A stretch of DNA of 26,765 nt from a virus, in the IMG/VR virus record IMGVR_UViG_3300005911_000008, positions 1-26,765 of that record; one strand, 5' to 3'. How positions within the stretch are numbered: the stretch's first letter is position 1; every line of letters starts with the position of its first letter. Made by a program: the position numbers and the translations under genes. Positions 1-6,627 of this stretch are shown in pieces. A model generated the notes under the pieces. The model did no database searches. It was given only the letters and a program-made list of their open reading frames with translations, and had not been told where the DNA came from.

Positions 1-135
1 GCGTTCCTTAATTATTTCCTTATTATCATCTCTGTATTTTCTTTCGCGTTCCTTAATTATTTCCTTATTATCATCTCTGTATTTTTTGTTGTATTCCTTA
101 ATTTTTTCCTTATTATTATCTCTGTATTTTCTTTT
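1..135. repeat. three tandem copies of a 45-bp repeat
   Basis: Copies begin at 1, 46 and 91, exactly 45 bases apart, and a degenerate fourth begins at 136. The first 40 bases of copies one and two are identical; copy three differs at a few positions. The unit is a multiple of three and lies in frame in the minus-strand gene, encoding 15 residues. Near identity of the first two copies suggests recent duplication or slippage. The array probably continues past the left edge. Confidence 0.9.
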
Positions 136-162
136 GCGTTCCTTATGTTCTTCCTTCGTCAT
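1..162 (-). CDS. partial protein of 15-residue charged repeats
   Basis: The reading frame runs off the left edge, so only the first 54 residues are visible. I place the start at the ATG at 162; a TTG at 183 in the same frame is the alternative, and a stop at 220-222 closes the frame upstream. After MTKEEHKERKRK the protein is a tandem repeat of about 15 residues with the core KYRDDNKEIIKER, almost entirely Lys, Arg, Glu, Asp and Asn, which predicts a long charged helix. Repeats of this style are common as helical arms in phage HNH or GIY-YIG endonucleases, but the catalytic part, if any, lies outside the window, so that identity is a guess. It follows the methyltransferase gene after a 64-base gap that is richer in G and C than its surroundings. 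No clear ribosome binding site is visible. Confidence 0.65.
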   Translation of the reverse strand, partial: MTKEEHKERKRKYRDNNKEKIKEYNKKYRDDNKEIIKERERKYRDDNKEIIKER

Positions 163-226
163 ATCAATTTGATTTAAAACCAATCCCAGACCACAACCAC
201 GAGGCCCGGAATTGGTGGATTACATG

Positions 227-1210
227 TTAAAACATTTCTTTTTGATTATTTTCAAACCTATTCTTAACGCCGATCATGTTTTTAATAGTTTGGTTGTAAT
301 AACTTTCTTTTAATTCTATTCCTTTCGCTTTGCGCCCCATGCTGACAGGGCTGTAAATCTCAGAACCAACCCCCATAAATGGAGTCAATATGACCTCACC
401 CGGATTTGAATATAACTCTACAATCCTATCAATGACATCTAATTGTAACGGGTGAACGTGCTTTTCGTCATCCCCTTCTCTAGCTGGTTTAAATTCCAAC
501 ACATTCCGGTTCCTGATATCATCCCAAACGGATGAGGCGTAACGCTGCCAAATGATATGAGCTTTTTTGTTTGTCTTATGGTCAGCCCATTGTTTGTATT
601 TTATCAGTATATGATCCCATGAGCCATATTTACGCTCCATTTCCGGGAGCAATGGAGTTGACCCGGCATAATAATCTAACCCGGTTTTGTGAGTCACAGG
701 TATTTTATTTTCCCCGCCTTTTCTAAAAATTAAAACATAGTCAGGTATTGCAGTATAACACTTAGTTGAGTCCTCTACAATCTGCTTATGCTTAAGGCTA
801 TTTACCATAGTCCTAGTTCTGACCTCTAACGGTTCCTTCCATATCGTTATCCTATTGTTGTAAGAAAAACCATATTTCAAATGAAGCTTAATAATCTCAT
901 GTGGAAAGTCCCACAATGTGTGAGCTGTTGTATGTGTAATTACATCAGAACAATGTACCGCCGTTATCCTGCCGGGTTTTGTTACCCTCGCTACCTCTTT
1001 AATCAAAAATTCAAATTGTTGCAAAAACTGCTCTTTTGATTCACAGTTCGAAAAGTCATTTTCACTTGAACTGTATTGGTAAAGCCCGGCGAATGGTGGG
1101 GAGTAAACCGAAAGGTCAATACTTTCCTTTTCTAGTTCTGGTAAAACGTGCATGCAATCTCCGTTATACAGTGAATAATTTTCTGTATGATATTGGTTAA
1201 TAACCTTCAT
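227..1210 (-). CDS. beta-class DNA methyltransferase (N4-cytosine or N6-adenine)
   Basis: The 327-residue protein transfers a methyl group from S-adenosylmethionine to an exocyclic amino group in DNA. Catalytic motif IV is SPPF at residues 37-40, after the typical DLSVY strand. The AdoMet-binding motif I is near the C-terminus, TPFMGVGS at 276-283, followed by GIEL at 297-300. Motif IV before the target-recognition region and motif I last is the beta-class order. SPPF is more usual for N4-cytosine enzymes, where N6-adenine enzymes have DPPY; the usual Asp of DPFxGxG is Thr here. No restriction endonuclease gene is next to it, so it looks like an orphan phage methylase for restriction evasion or marking. 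Its ATG lies two bases after the helicase stop, so the two are surely co-transcribed. Target sequence cannot be read from the protein. Confidence 0.9.
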   Translation of the reverse strand: MKVINQYHTENYSLYNGDCMHVLPELEKESIDLSVYSPPFAGLYQYSSSENDFSNCESKEQFLQQFEFLIKEVARVTKPGRITAVHCSDVITHTTAHTLWDFPHEIIKLHLKYGFSYNNRITIWKEPLEVRTRTMVNSLKHKQIVEDSTKCYTAIPDYVLIFRKGGENKIPVTHKTGLDYYAGSTPLLPEMERKYGSWDHILIKYKQWADHKTNKKAHIIWQRYASSVWDDIRNRNVLEFKPAREGDDEKHVHPLQLDVIDRIVELYSNPGEVILTPFMGVGSEIYSPVSMGRKAKGIELKESYYNQTIKNMIGVKNRFENNQKEMF

Positions 1211-1212
1211 AA

Positions 1213-2580
1213 TTAAATAAATTTAGGCGTTAATATTTCTTTTTCAAATTTGATTTTCTCAACCTTTAATCCTTTGTTTAATGTCGTATTTAAACTGTCA
1301 AATAACTGTATTGCTTTTTCTGTTTTTAACAAAAGCGCATCAATAACCCGCTTTTGACCGTCTGATAAAACAAGATCAGCGTAAACAGGTTTTGTTTGCC
1401 CAAACCGCCAAAATCTTCTTATTGCTTGATAGTACTGCTCATAACTCCATGTTGGGAAATAAACAGTATGGTTACAGTGCTGCCAGTTTAGACCGAACGA
1501 AGTCATTTTTGGTTTCGTGATCAGCTTTTTTATTTCACCATTACCGAACGCTAATAAAAGTTCCTCCTTTTTTTCAAGTGGCATTGATCCTTTTATCTGG
1601 AACGCGTCCTTATCAAGTTTTTGCAGTAAATCACCTTCATCATTGAAATTACACCAATAAACAGAAATATCATGACTTTCTGCTAATTCAACTGCTTTAT
1701 TGCATCTATTTTCAATTGTTAGCTTTTGCTCTATCCTGACTTCTGTCATTGTTTTTGCCACTATTCCAAACATCATTATCTGACCATCAATAACCCAATT
1801 TTTATCATTCCTTACATAGTTATGATTTAGTATTAATTCAGGTAAAATAAATTTAGTATCATCAAATCCCAGGTCAGAAGGTTTCCGCATTGAGATCGAC
1901 CAACCAGATACCCACTTGAAAAAGTCATTTTTTGCATGTGGTTTAAGGTACCACTTTGTCGCAATCTCTTGCGGCCTTATGTTGTTTTCATTGTTAGCAA
2001 AAAACCTGCTTAACATTTCCATATAACCCAACTCTCCCAACGCCTCCGAACTTGTGCCCAATTCAATAAAGTCGTTAGGACTTGGAGTCGCTGTAAATAG
2101 AAATCTGTACTTTACTTTTTTAAGAAACGTAGTTACATGATTTTTAATTGCACCTTTGAAGTTTTTCAAAATACTGCTCTCATCTAGTATAACGCAATCA
2201 AAATCATCATGATTAAATTTATCCAAACGCTCATAATTGCAGATCACAATATCAGTATTATATTTGCCATCTTTTGAATACATTATTGACGCATCCAAAT
2301 TGAATTTTTCGGCCTCCTTGATGAACTGGAATGCAACGGCTAAAGGTGTTATTATCAGTACTGGCTTATTCGTGTGCCTCCGATAGTTCACAGCTGTTGT
2401 AAGCTCAATTATTGTCTTACCTAATCCAGTGTCAAGGAATACAGCGCACCGACCTTTTTTTATAGCATATTCTGATACATATTCTTGGAAGTCAAATAAT
2501 TTATCAGGTAGATATTTAATTTCAATTCCATGGTTGATCGATGAGTGCTGTTTCGATTTTAAAAATTCCTTATAATCCAT
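1213..2580 (-). CDS. SNF2/DEAD-type superfamily 2 helicase
   Basis: This 455-residue protein is an ATP-dependent DNA translocase or helicase of superfamily 2. Walker A is DTGLGKT at residues 50-56, motif Ia is near LIITPLA at 75-81, Walker B is DESS at 133-136, and motif III is TATPSPND at 163-170. In the second RecA-like half, TSFGLNWQ is motif V and QAIRRFWRFGQ at 385-395 is motif VI, with the paired arginines as arginine fingers. DESS rather than DEAH and the RxGQ ending are typical of the SNF2-like helicases of phages. Length fits the compact phage form with no extra DNA-binding domain. In phages such helicases serve replication initiation, recombination or fork restart. It sits directly before the methyltransferase and after a run of tiny genes; a short gap at 2581-2648 precedes it and may hold a secondary promoter. 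Confidence 0.9.
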   Translation of the reverse strand: MDYKEFLKSKQHSSINHGIEIKYLPDKLFDFQEYVSEYAIKKGRCAVFLDTGLGKTIIELTTAVNYRRHTNKPVLIITPLAVAFQFIKEAEKFNLDASIMYSKDGKYNTDIVICNYERLDKFNHDDFDCVILDESSILKNFKGAIKNHVTTFLKKVKYRFLFTATPSPNDFIELGTSSEALGELGYMEMLSRFFANNENNIRPQEIATKWYLKPHAKNDFFKWVSGWSISMRKPSDLGFDDTKFILPELILNHNYVRNDKNWVIDGQIMMFGIVAKTMTEVRIEQKLTIENRCNKAVELAESHDISVYWCNFNDEGDLLQKLDKDAFQIKGSMPLEKKEELLLAFGNGEIKKLITKPKMTSFGLNWQHCNHTVYFPTWSYEQYYQAIRRFWRFGQTKPVYADLVLSDGQKRVIDALLLKTEKAIQLFDSLNTTLNKGLKVEKIKFEKEILTPKFI

Positions 2581-2607
2581 CCGTATAAATTTTAATTAGT
2601 CAATAAG

Positions 2608-2615
2608 CAAATGTA
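2608..2615 (-). promoter_or_regulatory. weak promoter candidate (-7 box only)
   Basis: On the minus strand TACATTTG matches the Bacteroidota -7 consensus TAnnTTTG and lies 28 bases upstream of the helicase ATG, in one of the few gaps of the left block. I see no TTTG at the usual distance upstream, so this may be chance in AT-rich DNA. Confidence 0.25.
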
Positions 2616-2648
2616 ACAAATTACCTGTTGTGTGAATGTTAAAAATAG

Positions 2649-2849
2649 TTAAAACTCAGTTGTAGCAATCAAATCAATTGAGTCGTTTAGGTCCGCGTAT
2701 TCAGCAAATGTATTGAGTATCTTATACCCGCATGAATAGTCATCTTCGTTATAATCTTCATCCGATTCAGGTTCACTTTCATTAATATCTAAAATGTAAT
2801 GATTGCCCCAATACTTTTTAGGAACTATCGAAACCTTGACATTATTCAA
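2649..2849 (-). CDS. small acidic hypothetical protein (TTG start)
   Basis: I do not recognise this 66-residue protein. It has a basic N-terminal part with VSIVPKKYWG, then a strongly acidic stretch (ESEPESDEDYNEDDY, about residues 24-38), then a helical tail. No membrane segment or signal peptide is visible. The frame has no ATG at all: the only start near the front is TTG at 2849, preceded by GGAG at a very short spacing of two bases, so the true start is less sure than the frame. It follows the 75-residue gene after a 10-base gap and is the last of a run of very small genes before the helicase. An acidic, possibly DNA-mimic-like, role is imaginable but unsupported. Confidence 0.55.
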   Translation of the reverse strand: MNNVKVSIVPKKYWGNHYILDINESEPESDEDYNEDDYSCGYKILNTFAEYADLNDSIDLIATTEF

Positions 2850-2859
2850 ATCTCCGCAT

Positions 2860-3087
2860 TCAGTAAAACTGATTAAGTTGGTGCAATTGATCTTCGTCTG
2901 TAATCATTTGTAAGTACTTGCCTTTCACGCACACCTTATAGGCTTTCTTAGTGCTTAATATCTTATTATAAATATCACCACCTTCGTTTGTCCATCCGTT
3001 CTGCAATGTTATATTTCCAAGTCTCCACATACTGTTATTAAGTCGCTTAAATCCGTTCAGCTCAATAATTTCATTTGTTAATTTCAT
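2860..3087 (-). CDS. small hypothetical phage protein, 75 aa
   Basis: The protein starts MKLTNEIIELNGFKRL and then has a WRLGNITLQNGW stretch and an aromatic C-terminus (LHQLNQFY). This layout, a short helix, a two-strand tryptophan-containing sheet and a final helix ending in LxxLxxFY, resembles a small family often seen in Bacteroidota phages and conjugative elements, whose function is not known to me. The ATG at 3087 overlaps the stop of the 59-residue gene upstream in an ATGA, so translation is coupled. It has no Cys pair, membrane segment or signal peptide. I am sure it is a real gene because of the coupling and the compact reading frame, and unsure of its role. Confidence 0.7.
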   Translation of the reverse strand: MKLTNEIIELNGFKRLNNSMWRLGNITLQNGWTNEGGDIYNKILSTKKAYKVCVKGKYLQMITDEDQLHQLNQFY

Positions 3088-3263
3088 CGCTTCAAATGTT
3101 TATAGTTTAAATAATTCCCTTCGCTGTCAACTTCATCCTCCCTGTAATCAATCAGGTAGCGGTATTCATATTTTGTCAATTCCTTGCCCCATATCGGTAT
3201 ATTGGTATTGATTACTTTTTCGTTCACCTGGTAGATTCCTGGTGATATTGTTTTGATTTTCAT
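3084..3263 (-). CDS. small hypothetical protein, 59 aa
   Basis: Found by translating the gap between two longer frames. The 59 residues begin MKIKTISPGIYQVN and continue with INTNIPIWGKELTKYEY and a charged tail ending NYKHLKR. The first half looks like a beta hairpin, as in many small phage proteins whose name is unknown. Its ATG at 3263 shares one base with the upstream stop (TAATG) and its TGA overlaps the downstream ATG (ATGA), which is the strongest evidence that it is translated. There is no separate ribosome binding site, so it probably depends on ribosomes ending the gene before it. No known family is recognised. Confidence 0.72.
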   Translation of the reverse strand: MKIKTISPGIYQVNEKVINTNIPIWGKELTKYEYRYLIDYREDEVDSEGNYLNYKHLKR

Positions 3264-3436
3264 TAGTATAAATTTTTAATAACCTGTTCATAAACAAAAT
3301 CCCGATCTTCATTCAAACCATTCAATTGTGTTTCATCCATTGGCACCCCGTCAAGATCGGCAGCTGATATGAAGGCATCGACGAAATCCGGGGCATCGTT
3401 TGTATTGATGTCATCTATTTGGATGTTATCTATCAT
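3263..3436 (-). CDS. small acidic hypothetical protein, 57 aa
   Basis: Also found by hand. The 57-residue product is acidic and mostly helical in appearance: MIDNIQIDDINTNDAPDFVD at the N-terminus and FVYEQVIKNLY at the end. An AAGGAG Shine-Dalgarno site at 3445-3450 sits eight bases before the ATG at 3436, inside the end of the upstream gene, a strong site for this otherwise SD-poor window. Start and stop both form one-base TAATG overlaps with the neighbours. No Cys, no membrane segment, no motif I can name. Acidic small proteins in phage early regions are sometimes inhibitors of host enzymes, but nothing here shows that. Confidence 0.72.
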   Translation of the reverse strand: MIDNIQIDDINTNDAPDFVDAFISAADLDGVPMDETQLNGLNEDRDFVYEQVIKNLY

Positions 3437-3639
3437 TATCCGTTCTCCTTTATTAGTTCGTTTTGTTTTTCCAGATCATTTACAATTCCTTTAAGTGAAT
3501 AAATTAAACACTTATCTACTGTTCCGTCAAGTTTAGTTATTTCTTCTAATATCATACTGTTATAGCCCGTAACTAACAATTCAATAATATTGGCCGGCTT
3601 ACCGTTCGATCCTCCATAATGTTTTAAAGTAAGTATCAT
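3436..3639 (-). CDS. small hypothetical protein, 67 aa
   Basis: The 67 residues start MILTLKHYGGSNGKPANIIE and look like a small alpha/beta fold: a first strand, a Gly-rich turn, a second strand (LLVTGYNSMILEEI) and a helix ending KQNELIKENG. It resembles no family I can name. It opens with an ATG at 3639 that overlaps the stop of the 45-residue membrane gene by four bases (ATGA) and ends in a TAATG overlap with the 57-residue gene, so it is a middle link of the coupled run of small genes between exonuclease and helicase. No signal peptide or membrane segment. Confidence 0.65.
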   Translation of the reverse strand: MILTLKHYGGSNGKPANIIELLVTGYNSMILEEITKLDGTVDKCLIYSLKGIVNDLEKQNELIKENG

Positions 3640-3773
3640 TTCCTACCCTCCCTTTGGAATCTCTGGTGTAACTTTTCCCTGTATATCTTGCTGTTCTTTC
3701 GTTTGATTGACATAGCACGATTAAATATTAACAGCGTAATAATTATGACGGCTATTCCGATTAGGTATGTCAT
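3636..3773 (-). CDS. single-pass membrane microprotein, 45 aa
   Basis: Found by hand in the gap after the exonuclease gene. Residues 3-17 (YLIGIAVIIITLLIF) form one hydrophobic membrane segment, followed by a strongly basic tail (SIKRKNSKIYREKLHQRFQREGRK) that should stay in the cytoplasm, giving an N-out, C-in protein by the positive-inside rule. The ATG at 3773 overlaps the exonuclease stop and the TGA overlaps the next ATG, both as ATGA. The role is unknown; small membrane proteins in phage early regions can act in superinfection exclusion or in tethering phage proteins to the membrane, but this is only inference. Confidence 0.7.
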   Translation of the reverse strand: MTYLIGIAVIIITLLIFNRAMSIKRKNSKIYREKLHQRFQREGRK

Positions 3774-4363
3774 AATTCACTGATTAATTTAGTTACTAAC
3801 TTATCCAATTGAATACACCTATCTAACATATCAGCCTGATAATCATTATCGGCTGCAATCCGGTAAACCTTCGCTTTTAAGTGGTCAGGAAATTCAGGAT
3901 TAAATGTCATAAAGTCACACCATGTGCAGGTGGTAACCATCATTTGAAACTGCACCTGAGCAAAATATTTCGGTGGTATTCCGTTCTGTAAGTATTCAAG
4001 ATGTGCCTTCGGTTGAGGGCTTTTAATCTCCAACAAACCCCTGTTACGATCTTCCATTACCATCCCGTCAGGAGTACACCCGATGAAATCAAATTCAGGA
4101 TGGATTATAAATCCGGGTAACTTAACCTTAATATTTCTCGATTTCGCGTAAATCAATCTTGCATCAGGTTCCCGTTCCAATCCTTGTTCCATTTGCCAGG
4201 TAGTGAAATCAGGCGGCTCAACCCCAAGTCGCTCCAATACTAACTCATTTGCATAGGTCTTGGCCATTTGTCCGAATAGTTCCGGGCCTTTGCCTTTTGC
4301 CATAATGTCATAGCCTTTACTTGCCGTGATTCGGCCTGATCTTTTTGGTGATAGTTCTGTCAT
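3770..4363 (-). CDS. YqaJ-type 5'-3' exonuclease
   Basis: The 197-residue protein belongs to the YqaJ/lambda exonuclease group of the PD-(D/E)XK nucleases, which digest one strand of duplex DNA from an end to give single strands for annealing. The N-terminal RSGRITASKG (residues 8-17) is the usual start of the family. GLEREPDARLIY (61-72) supplies the first acidic residue, TPDG (97-100) and EIKS (112-115) form the metal site with Glu112 and Lys114, and QVQFQ (136-140) is the following helix motif. Length is typical for the phage form. The stop of the OB-like gene upstream overlaps its ATG in ATGA. A partner annealase (RecT, Erf, Bet or Sak) is not recognisable in the window, so that role may fall to a neighbour. 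Confidence 0.9.
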   Translation of the reverse strand: MTELSPKRSGRITASKGYDIMAKGKGPELFGQMAKTYANELVLERLGVEPPDFTTWQMEQGLEREPDARLIYAKSRNIKVKLPGFIIHPEFDFIGCTPDGMVMEDRNRGLLEIKSPQPKAHLEYLQNGIPPKYFAQVQFQMMVTTCTWCDFMTFNPEFPDHLKAKVYRIAADNDYQADMLDRCIQLDKLVTKLISEL

Positions 4364-4704
4364 ACTGTTACATTTTTATAGTTTCCTTTAATCCTGATTG
4401 CCTCCACCTGCTGACCAAACGCTGAAACCGTCTGTGTCGTAAGTGTAACCTGTTGCCCGATCCAGTCCTCGATATAAGGTGAACCAGTTACCTCTGCAAT
4501 TTTCTTCGCGTTGGTTTTGTTCAGGATCATACCTTTTTTAGCTCCTTTGAATTTCAAGACTGTAACGGTTTCCTTTTCTTTACCGTTAAATGTTTCGTCC
4601 TGATCAATTGATTCAATTGTAACTGTAACGTTTTTTTCTAGTTCCTCGGCAGATATAAACCGATAGTCAAAACTTTTCTTCCAATGTGTTTTCGTGTCGC
4701 TCAT
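4360..4704 (-). CDS. OB-like single-strand DNA-binding protein candidate
   Basis: This 114-residue protein has the layout of a small family that regularly precedes YqaJ exonucleases in Bacteroidota and Firmicutes phages: a beta-rich first half (VTVTIESIDQDETF), then KGMILNKTNAKKIAEVTGSP (57-77 region), then WIGQQVTLTTQTVSAFGQQVEAIRI. The last part reads as an OB-like strand pattern ending in a conserved Arg-Ile. By position and pattern it may bind single-stranded DNA made by the exonuclease or help it load; this is inferred, not shown. A promoter candidate lies 34 bases upstream, so this gene may start a separate transcript with the exonuclease and the small genes that follow. Confidence 0.65.
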   Translation of the reverse strand: MSDTKTHWKKSFDYRFISAEELEKNVTVTIESIDQDETFNGKEKETVTVLKFKGAKKGMILNKTNAKKIAEVTGSPYIEDWIGQQVTLTTQTVSAFGQQVEAIRIKGNYKNVTV

Positions 4705-4737
4705 TATAAATATTTTTAAGTGATTAATTTATTAATG

Positions 4738-4766
4738 TAAAGATACATCTAAATTCAACTTCCAAA
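4738..4766 (-). promoter_or_regulatory. promoter candidate before the recombination genes
   Basis: The only non-coding gap of the middle left block, 4705-4778, holds TTTG (4763-4766) and TATCTTTA (4738-4745) on the minus strand, 17 bases apart. The consensus is TTTG, 19-21 bases, TAnnTTTG, so the match is good at the -33 box, seven of eight at the -7 box, and short in spacing. A 14-base inverted repeat, TTAACA-TT-TGTTAA, lies at 4769-4782, just upstream of the -33 box and over the previous stop codon, where it could be an operator. Confidence 0.4.
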
Positions 4767-4778
4767 AGTTAACATTTG

Positions 4779-5819
4779 TTAATTTTTGATGTGATTAATA
4801 ACCTTATCAATCAAGTTTGAAACATCACCGTACATCTTTTGGTTTTTCACAGACTTGAATACATACCTGTTTTTAATATCTTCAAGATCATAAATCAAAT
4901 CCTGAACTTTTGCCGAGTCTCCTTTGTTCAGTTCGGATTGTTTTTTGATTTCGACATCTGATATTGCTTTTAATTCAGCAGCTTTCTTTTCTTCAAGTTC
5001 TTTGTTAATCCTGTCGCGTTCGTTGCGTTCTGCCTGTAATTTTACCCGCATTTGCTCTGCTGCCTTTTCCGCTTTCTCAGCCTCAATTTTACGCAACCTG
5101 TCTGATTCTTTCTTTTGCTCTGCAAGTTTCGCCTCGTTGTCTGCTTTGATCTTTGCTGCTTTTTCGGCTTCAACCTTTGCAACCCTGACACGTTCCTTTT
5201 CCGCTTTTTCCCCTACAACTTTCAAGTTCTCATTTTCAACCTCGATCAATCTCAACCTTTCCGCTTCTGCTTTCTCGGCTGCAATCCGATCTTGCTCTGC
5301 CTTTTTTTCCGCTGCAATACGATCTTCATACTCTGCTTTTTTAGTATTCAGATAAGCAATCCACACATCATCTTCCATGTAACCCAATTGCCGTTCGTGT
5401 GCATCTTCAAGGTAATGTGAAAGCATCTCGACGCGCTTTGTTTGCAGTTCCTCAATCTTTTTCAGTTGCTGGATTTCGTAGTAGTTCTCGATCTCTGACA
5501 ACTTTTCTTCCATTTGAACAATTGGAAGAGTTTCCTTGTTTTTCCATGCATCAACAAATTTCCCAGCGGCAAGGAAATAAGCCTTTTGTGTTTTGTGAAT
5601 TGATGCAATCCCGGTTCTGACTTTTACCAGTGATTTTCTGATTGTAGCTGCCTCTGAACAGGTTTTGATAGTGATCTCTTCCGTAAGGAGATTCTCATAG
5701 ACTTTCGCCAGTCCGTCACGCTCTATGATTTTGGGCATAAAAGCATCTTCAATTGTTTTTACTTTTTCTGAATCTAGTCCGTATTCAGCAGGATTAATTT
5801 TTGTAATTTGTGTCGTCAT
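4779..5819 (-). CDS. DUF1351-like coiled-coil recombination-region protein
   Basis: The 346-residue protein has an N-terminal helical domain (about 1-130) with the pattern AATIRKSLVKVRTGIASIHKTQ and later IVQMEEKLSEIENYY, then a long Ala/Glu/Lys coiled coil (about 165-295), then a short C-terminal domain. The N-terminal pattern of a small-residue helix, conserved Arg and Lys, and a following IxxxExxL helix resembles DUF1351, a phage family usually found next to RecT or YqaJ genes. That family has no settled function; possible roles are nuclease modulation or annealing. There is no signal peptide. The ATG at 5819 overlaps the previous stop in TAATG. The coiled coil makes plus-strand shadow frames that are not genes. 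Confidence 0.6.
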   Translation of the reverse strand: MTTQITKINPAEYGLDSEKVKTIEDAFMPKIIERDGLAKVYENLLTEEITIKTCSEAATIRKSLVKVRTGIASIHKTQKAYFLAAGKFVDAWKNKETLPIVQMEEKLSEIENYYEIQQLKKIEELQTKRVEMLSHYLEDAHERQLGYMEDDVWIAYLNTKKAEYEDRIAAEKKAEQDRIAAEKAEAERLRLIEVENENLKVVGEKAEKERVRVAKVEAEKAAKIKADNEAKLAEQKKESDRLRKIEAEKAEKAAEQMRVKLQAERNERDRINKELEEKKAAELKAISDVEIKKQSELNKGDSAKVQDLIYDLEDIKNRYVFKSVKNQKMYGDVSNLIDKVINHIKN

Positions 5820-6049
5820 TATAATTGTTTGTTTAATTTATTAATACATCCATTTAAGGAATCTATTTCATTTGTATATTTATCATTCAACCATGTGAAA
5901 GTTCCGGGATAGCTATTAAGCGAATCATAAAGAATCTCCCTTCTCCTTATGAAGTGGCTAATTGCAGCAATCACTTCTAATTTATGAGCATATTCTTTTG
6001 TCAGTTCATCCAACTCAGGCCGGCCTATATCGCATTTTCTTATTCTCAT
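5819..6049 (-). CDS. small helical hypothetical protein, 76 aa
   Basis: The 76-residue protein looks like two or three helices with many charged residues: RKCDIGRPELDELTKEY, then LEVIAAISHFIRRREILYDS, then a tail with INKLNKQL. The frame starts at an ATG at 6049, five bases after the stop of the lipoprotein gene, and ends in a one-base TAATG overlap with the coiled-coil gene. It has no membrane segment and no Cys pair. Small helical proteins at this position in phages have no common function known to me. Real gene by coupling and lack of any competing frame. Confidence 0.65.
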   Translation of the reverse strand: MRIRKCDIGRPELDELTKEYAHKLEVIAAISHFIRRREILYDSLNSYPGTFTWLNDKYTNEIDSLNGCINKLNKQL

Positions 6050-6054
6050 ATCGG

Positions 6055-6309
6055 TTAGTTATTAGTAAGTGGCTCATAAAATGATACGAATACCTGGCAA
6101 TTATTAATTGTCAATGAACATCCCATTTTGCCGTCCCTTTTACATTTGTTTATATATGAAATTTGAGACTCATCAAGTTCATTAGTGAATTTAACCTCAC
6201 TAGACTCTTTCAATATTTTCGTGATATGTTTAGGTTCTTCAGTATCTGAACAGCCCAATACACACGCTAATATTAAAAATATTACGCTTAACCTGTTTAA
6301 AATTTTCAT
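6055..6309 (-). CDS. small lipoprotein with surface-export-like signal
   Basis: The 84-residue product starts with a basic MKILNR, a hydrophobic run to residue 18 and the lipobox VLGC with Cys20; LAC with Cys16 is a second, weaker option. After Cys20 come Ser-Asp-Thr-Glu-Glu. In Bacteroidota a short Ser plus acidic stretch straight after the lipidated Cys acts as a lipoprotein export signal that sends lipoproteins to the outer surface, so the protein is predicted to be lipid-anchored and perhaps surface-exposed. The mature part is short, with Cys56, Cys64 and Cys71, which could form a disulphide. It sits in the early-type block rather than with lysis genes, which fits superinfection exclusion more than lysis. 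That function is inferred from position and signal; no family is recognised. Confidence 0.7.
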   Translation of the reverse strand: MKILNRLSVIFLILACVLGCSDTEEPKHITKILKESSEVKFTNELDESQISYINKCKRDGKMGCSLTINNCQVFVSFYEPLTNN

Positions 6310-6313
6310 ATTC

Positions 6314-6622
6314 TTATTTATTAGGATCTAAAATTGCCTGTAATTGTCGCATAAGGAATGAGTACTTCAACCTGTATGTGTTACCGTTTAATTTAATCCA
6401 CTCGTTAGGCTCGTTGTCAGGATTAGTTAAGTACTCATCCATGCAAGCCTTACAGAATATTACATCACGCTCATAAAGCCCGATCACATTAAACATACCG
6501 TGTTCAAAAACGGTATATCCGCATTCATCACACTCGGCTGCATCAATCGGTTCCTGATTACTTGGATGGTCAGGGTTTCCAATTCCGCAGTAGTCGCGGT
6601 CGTAGTTTGGTATTGTTTCCAT
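6314..6622 (-). CDS. zinc-ribbon-like protein, 102 aa
   Basis: Two Cys pairs, CDEC at 31-34 and CKAC at 57-60, are spaced as in a treble-clef or zinc-ribbon fold, and a further Cys12 lies in the sequence YCGIGNPDHP. The remaining chain is a helical tail. The CGIGNP start followed by a zinc ribbon is a pattern I recall in small proteins of Bacteroidota phages, usually unnamed. A structural zinc site suggests contact with nucleic acid or with a protein partner. The ATG at 6622 lies five bases after the stop of the 44-residue leader gene, so it is the second gene of the transcript from the promoter at 6787-6818. Confidence 0.65.
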   Translation of the reverse strand: METIPNYDRDYCGIGNPDHPSNQEPIDAAECDECGYTVFEHGMFNVIGLYERDVIFCKACMDEYLTNPDNEPNEWIKLNGNTYRLKYSFLMRQLQAILDPNK

Positions 6623-6627
6623 GCTAT

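Noticed and set aside
1-162. Possible CRISPR array, because of regular 45-base spacing
   Set aside because: Repeat units follow each other without unique spacers, and the unit is in frame as protein code.
4924-5420. Plus-strand frames of 143 and 101 residues rich in Ser, Ala, Phe and Cys
   Set aside because: They are shadows of the Ala/Glu/Lys coiled coil on the minus strand; such codon bias leaves the opposite strand open.
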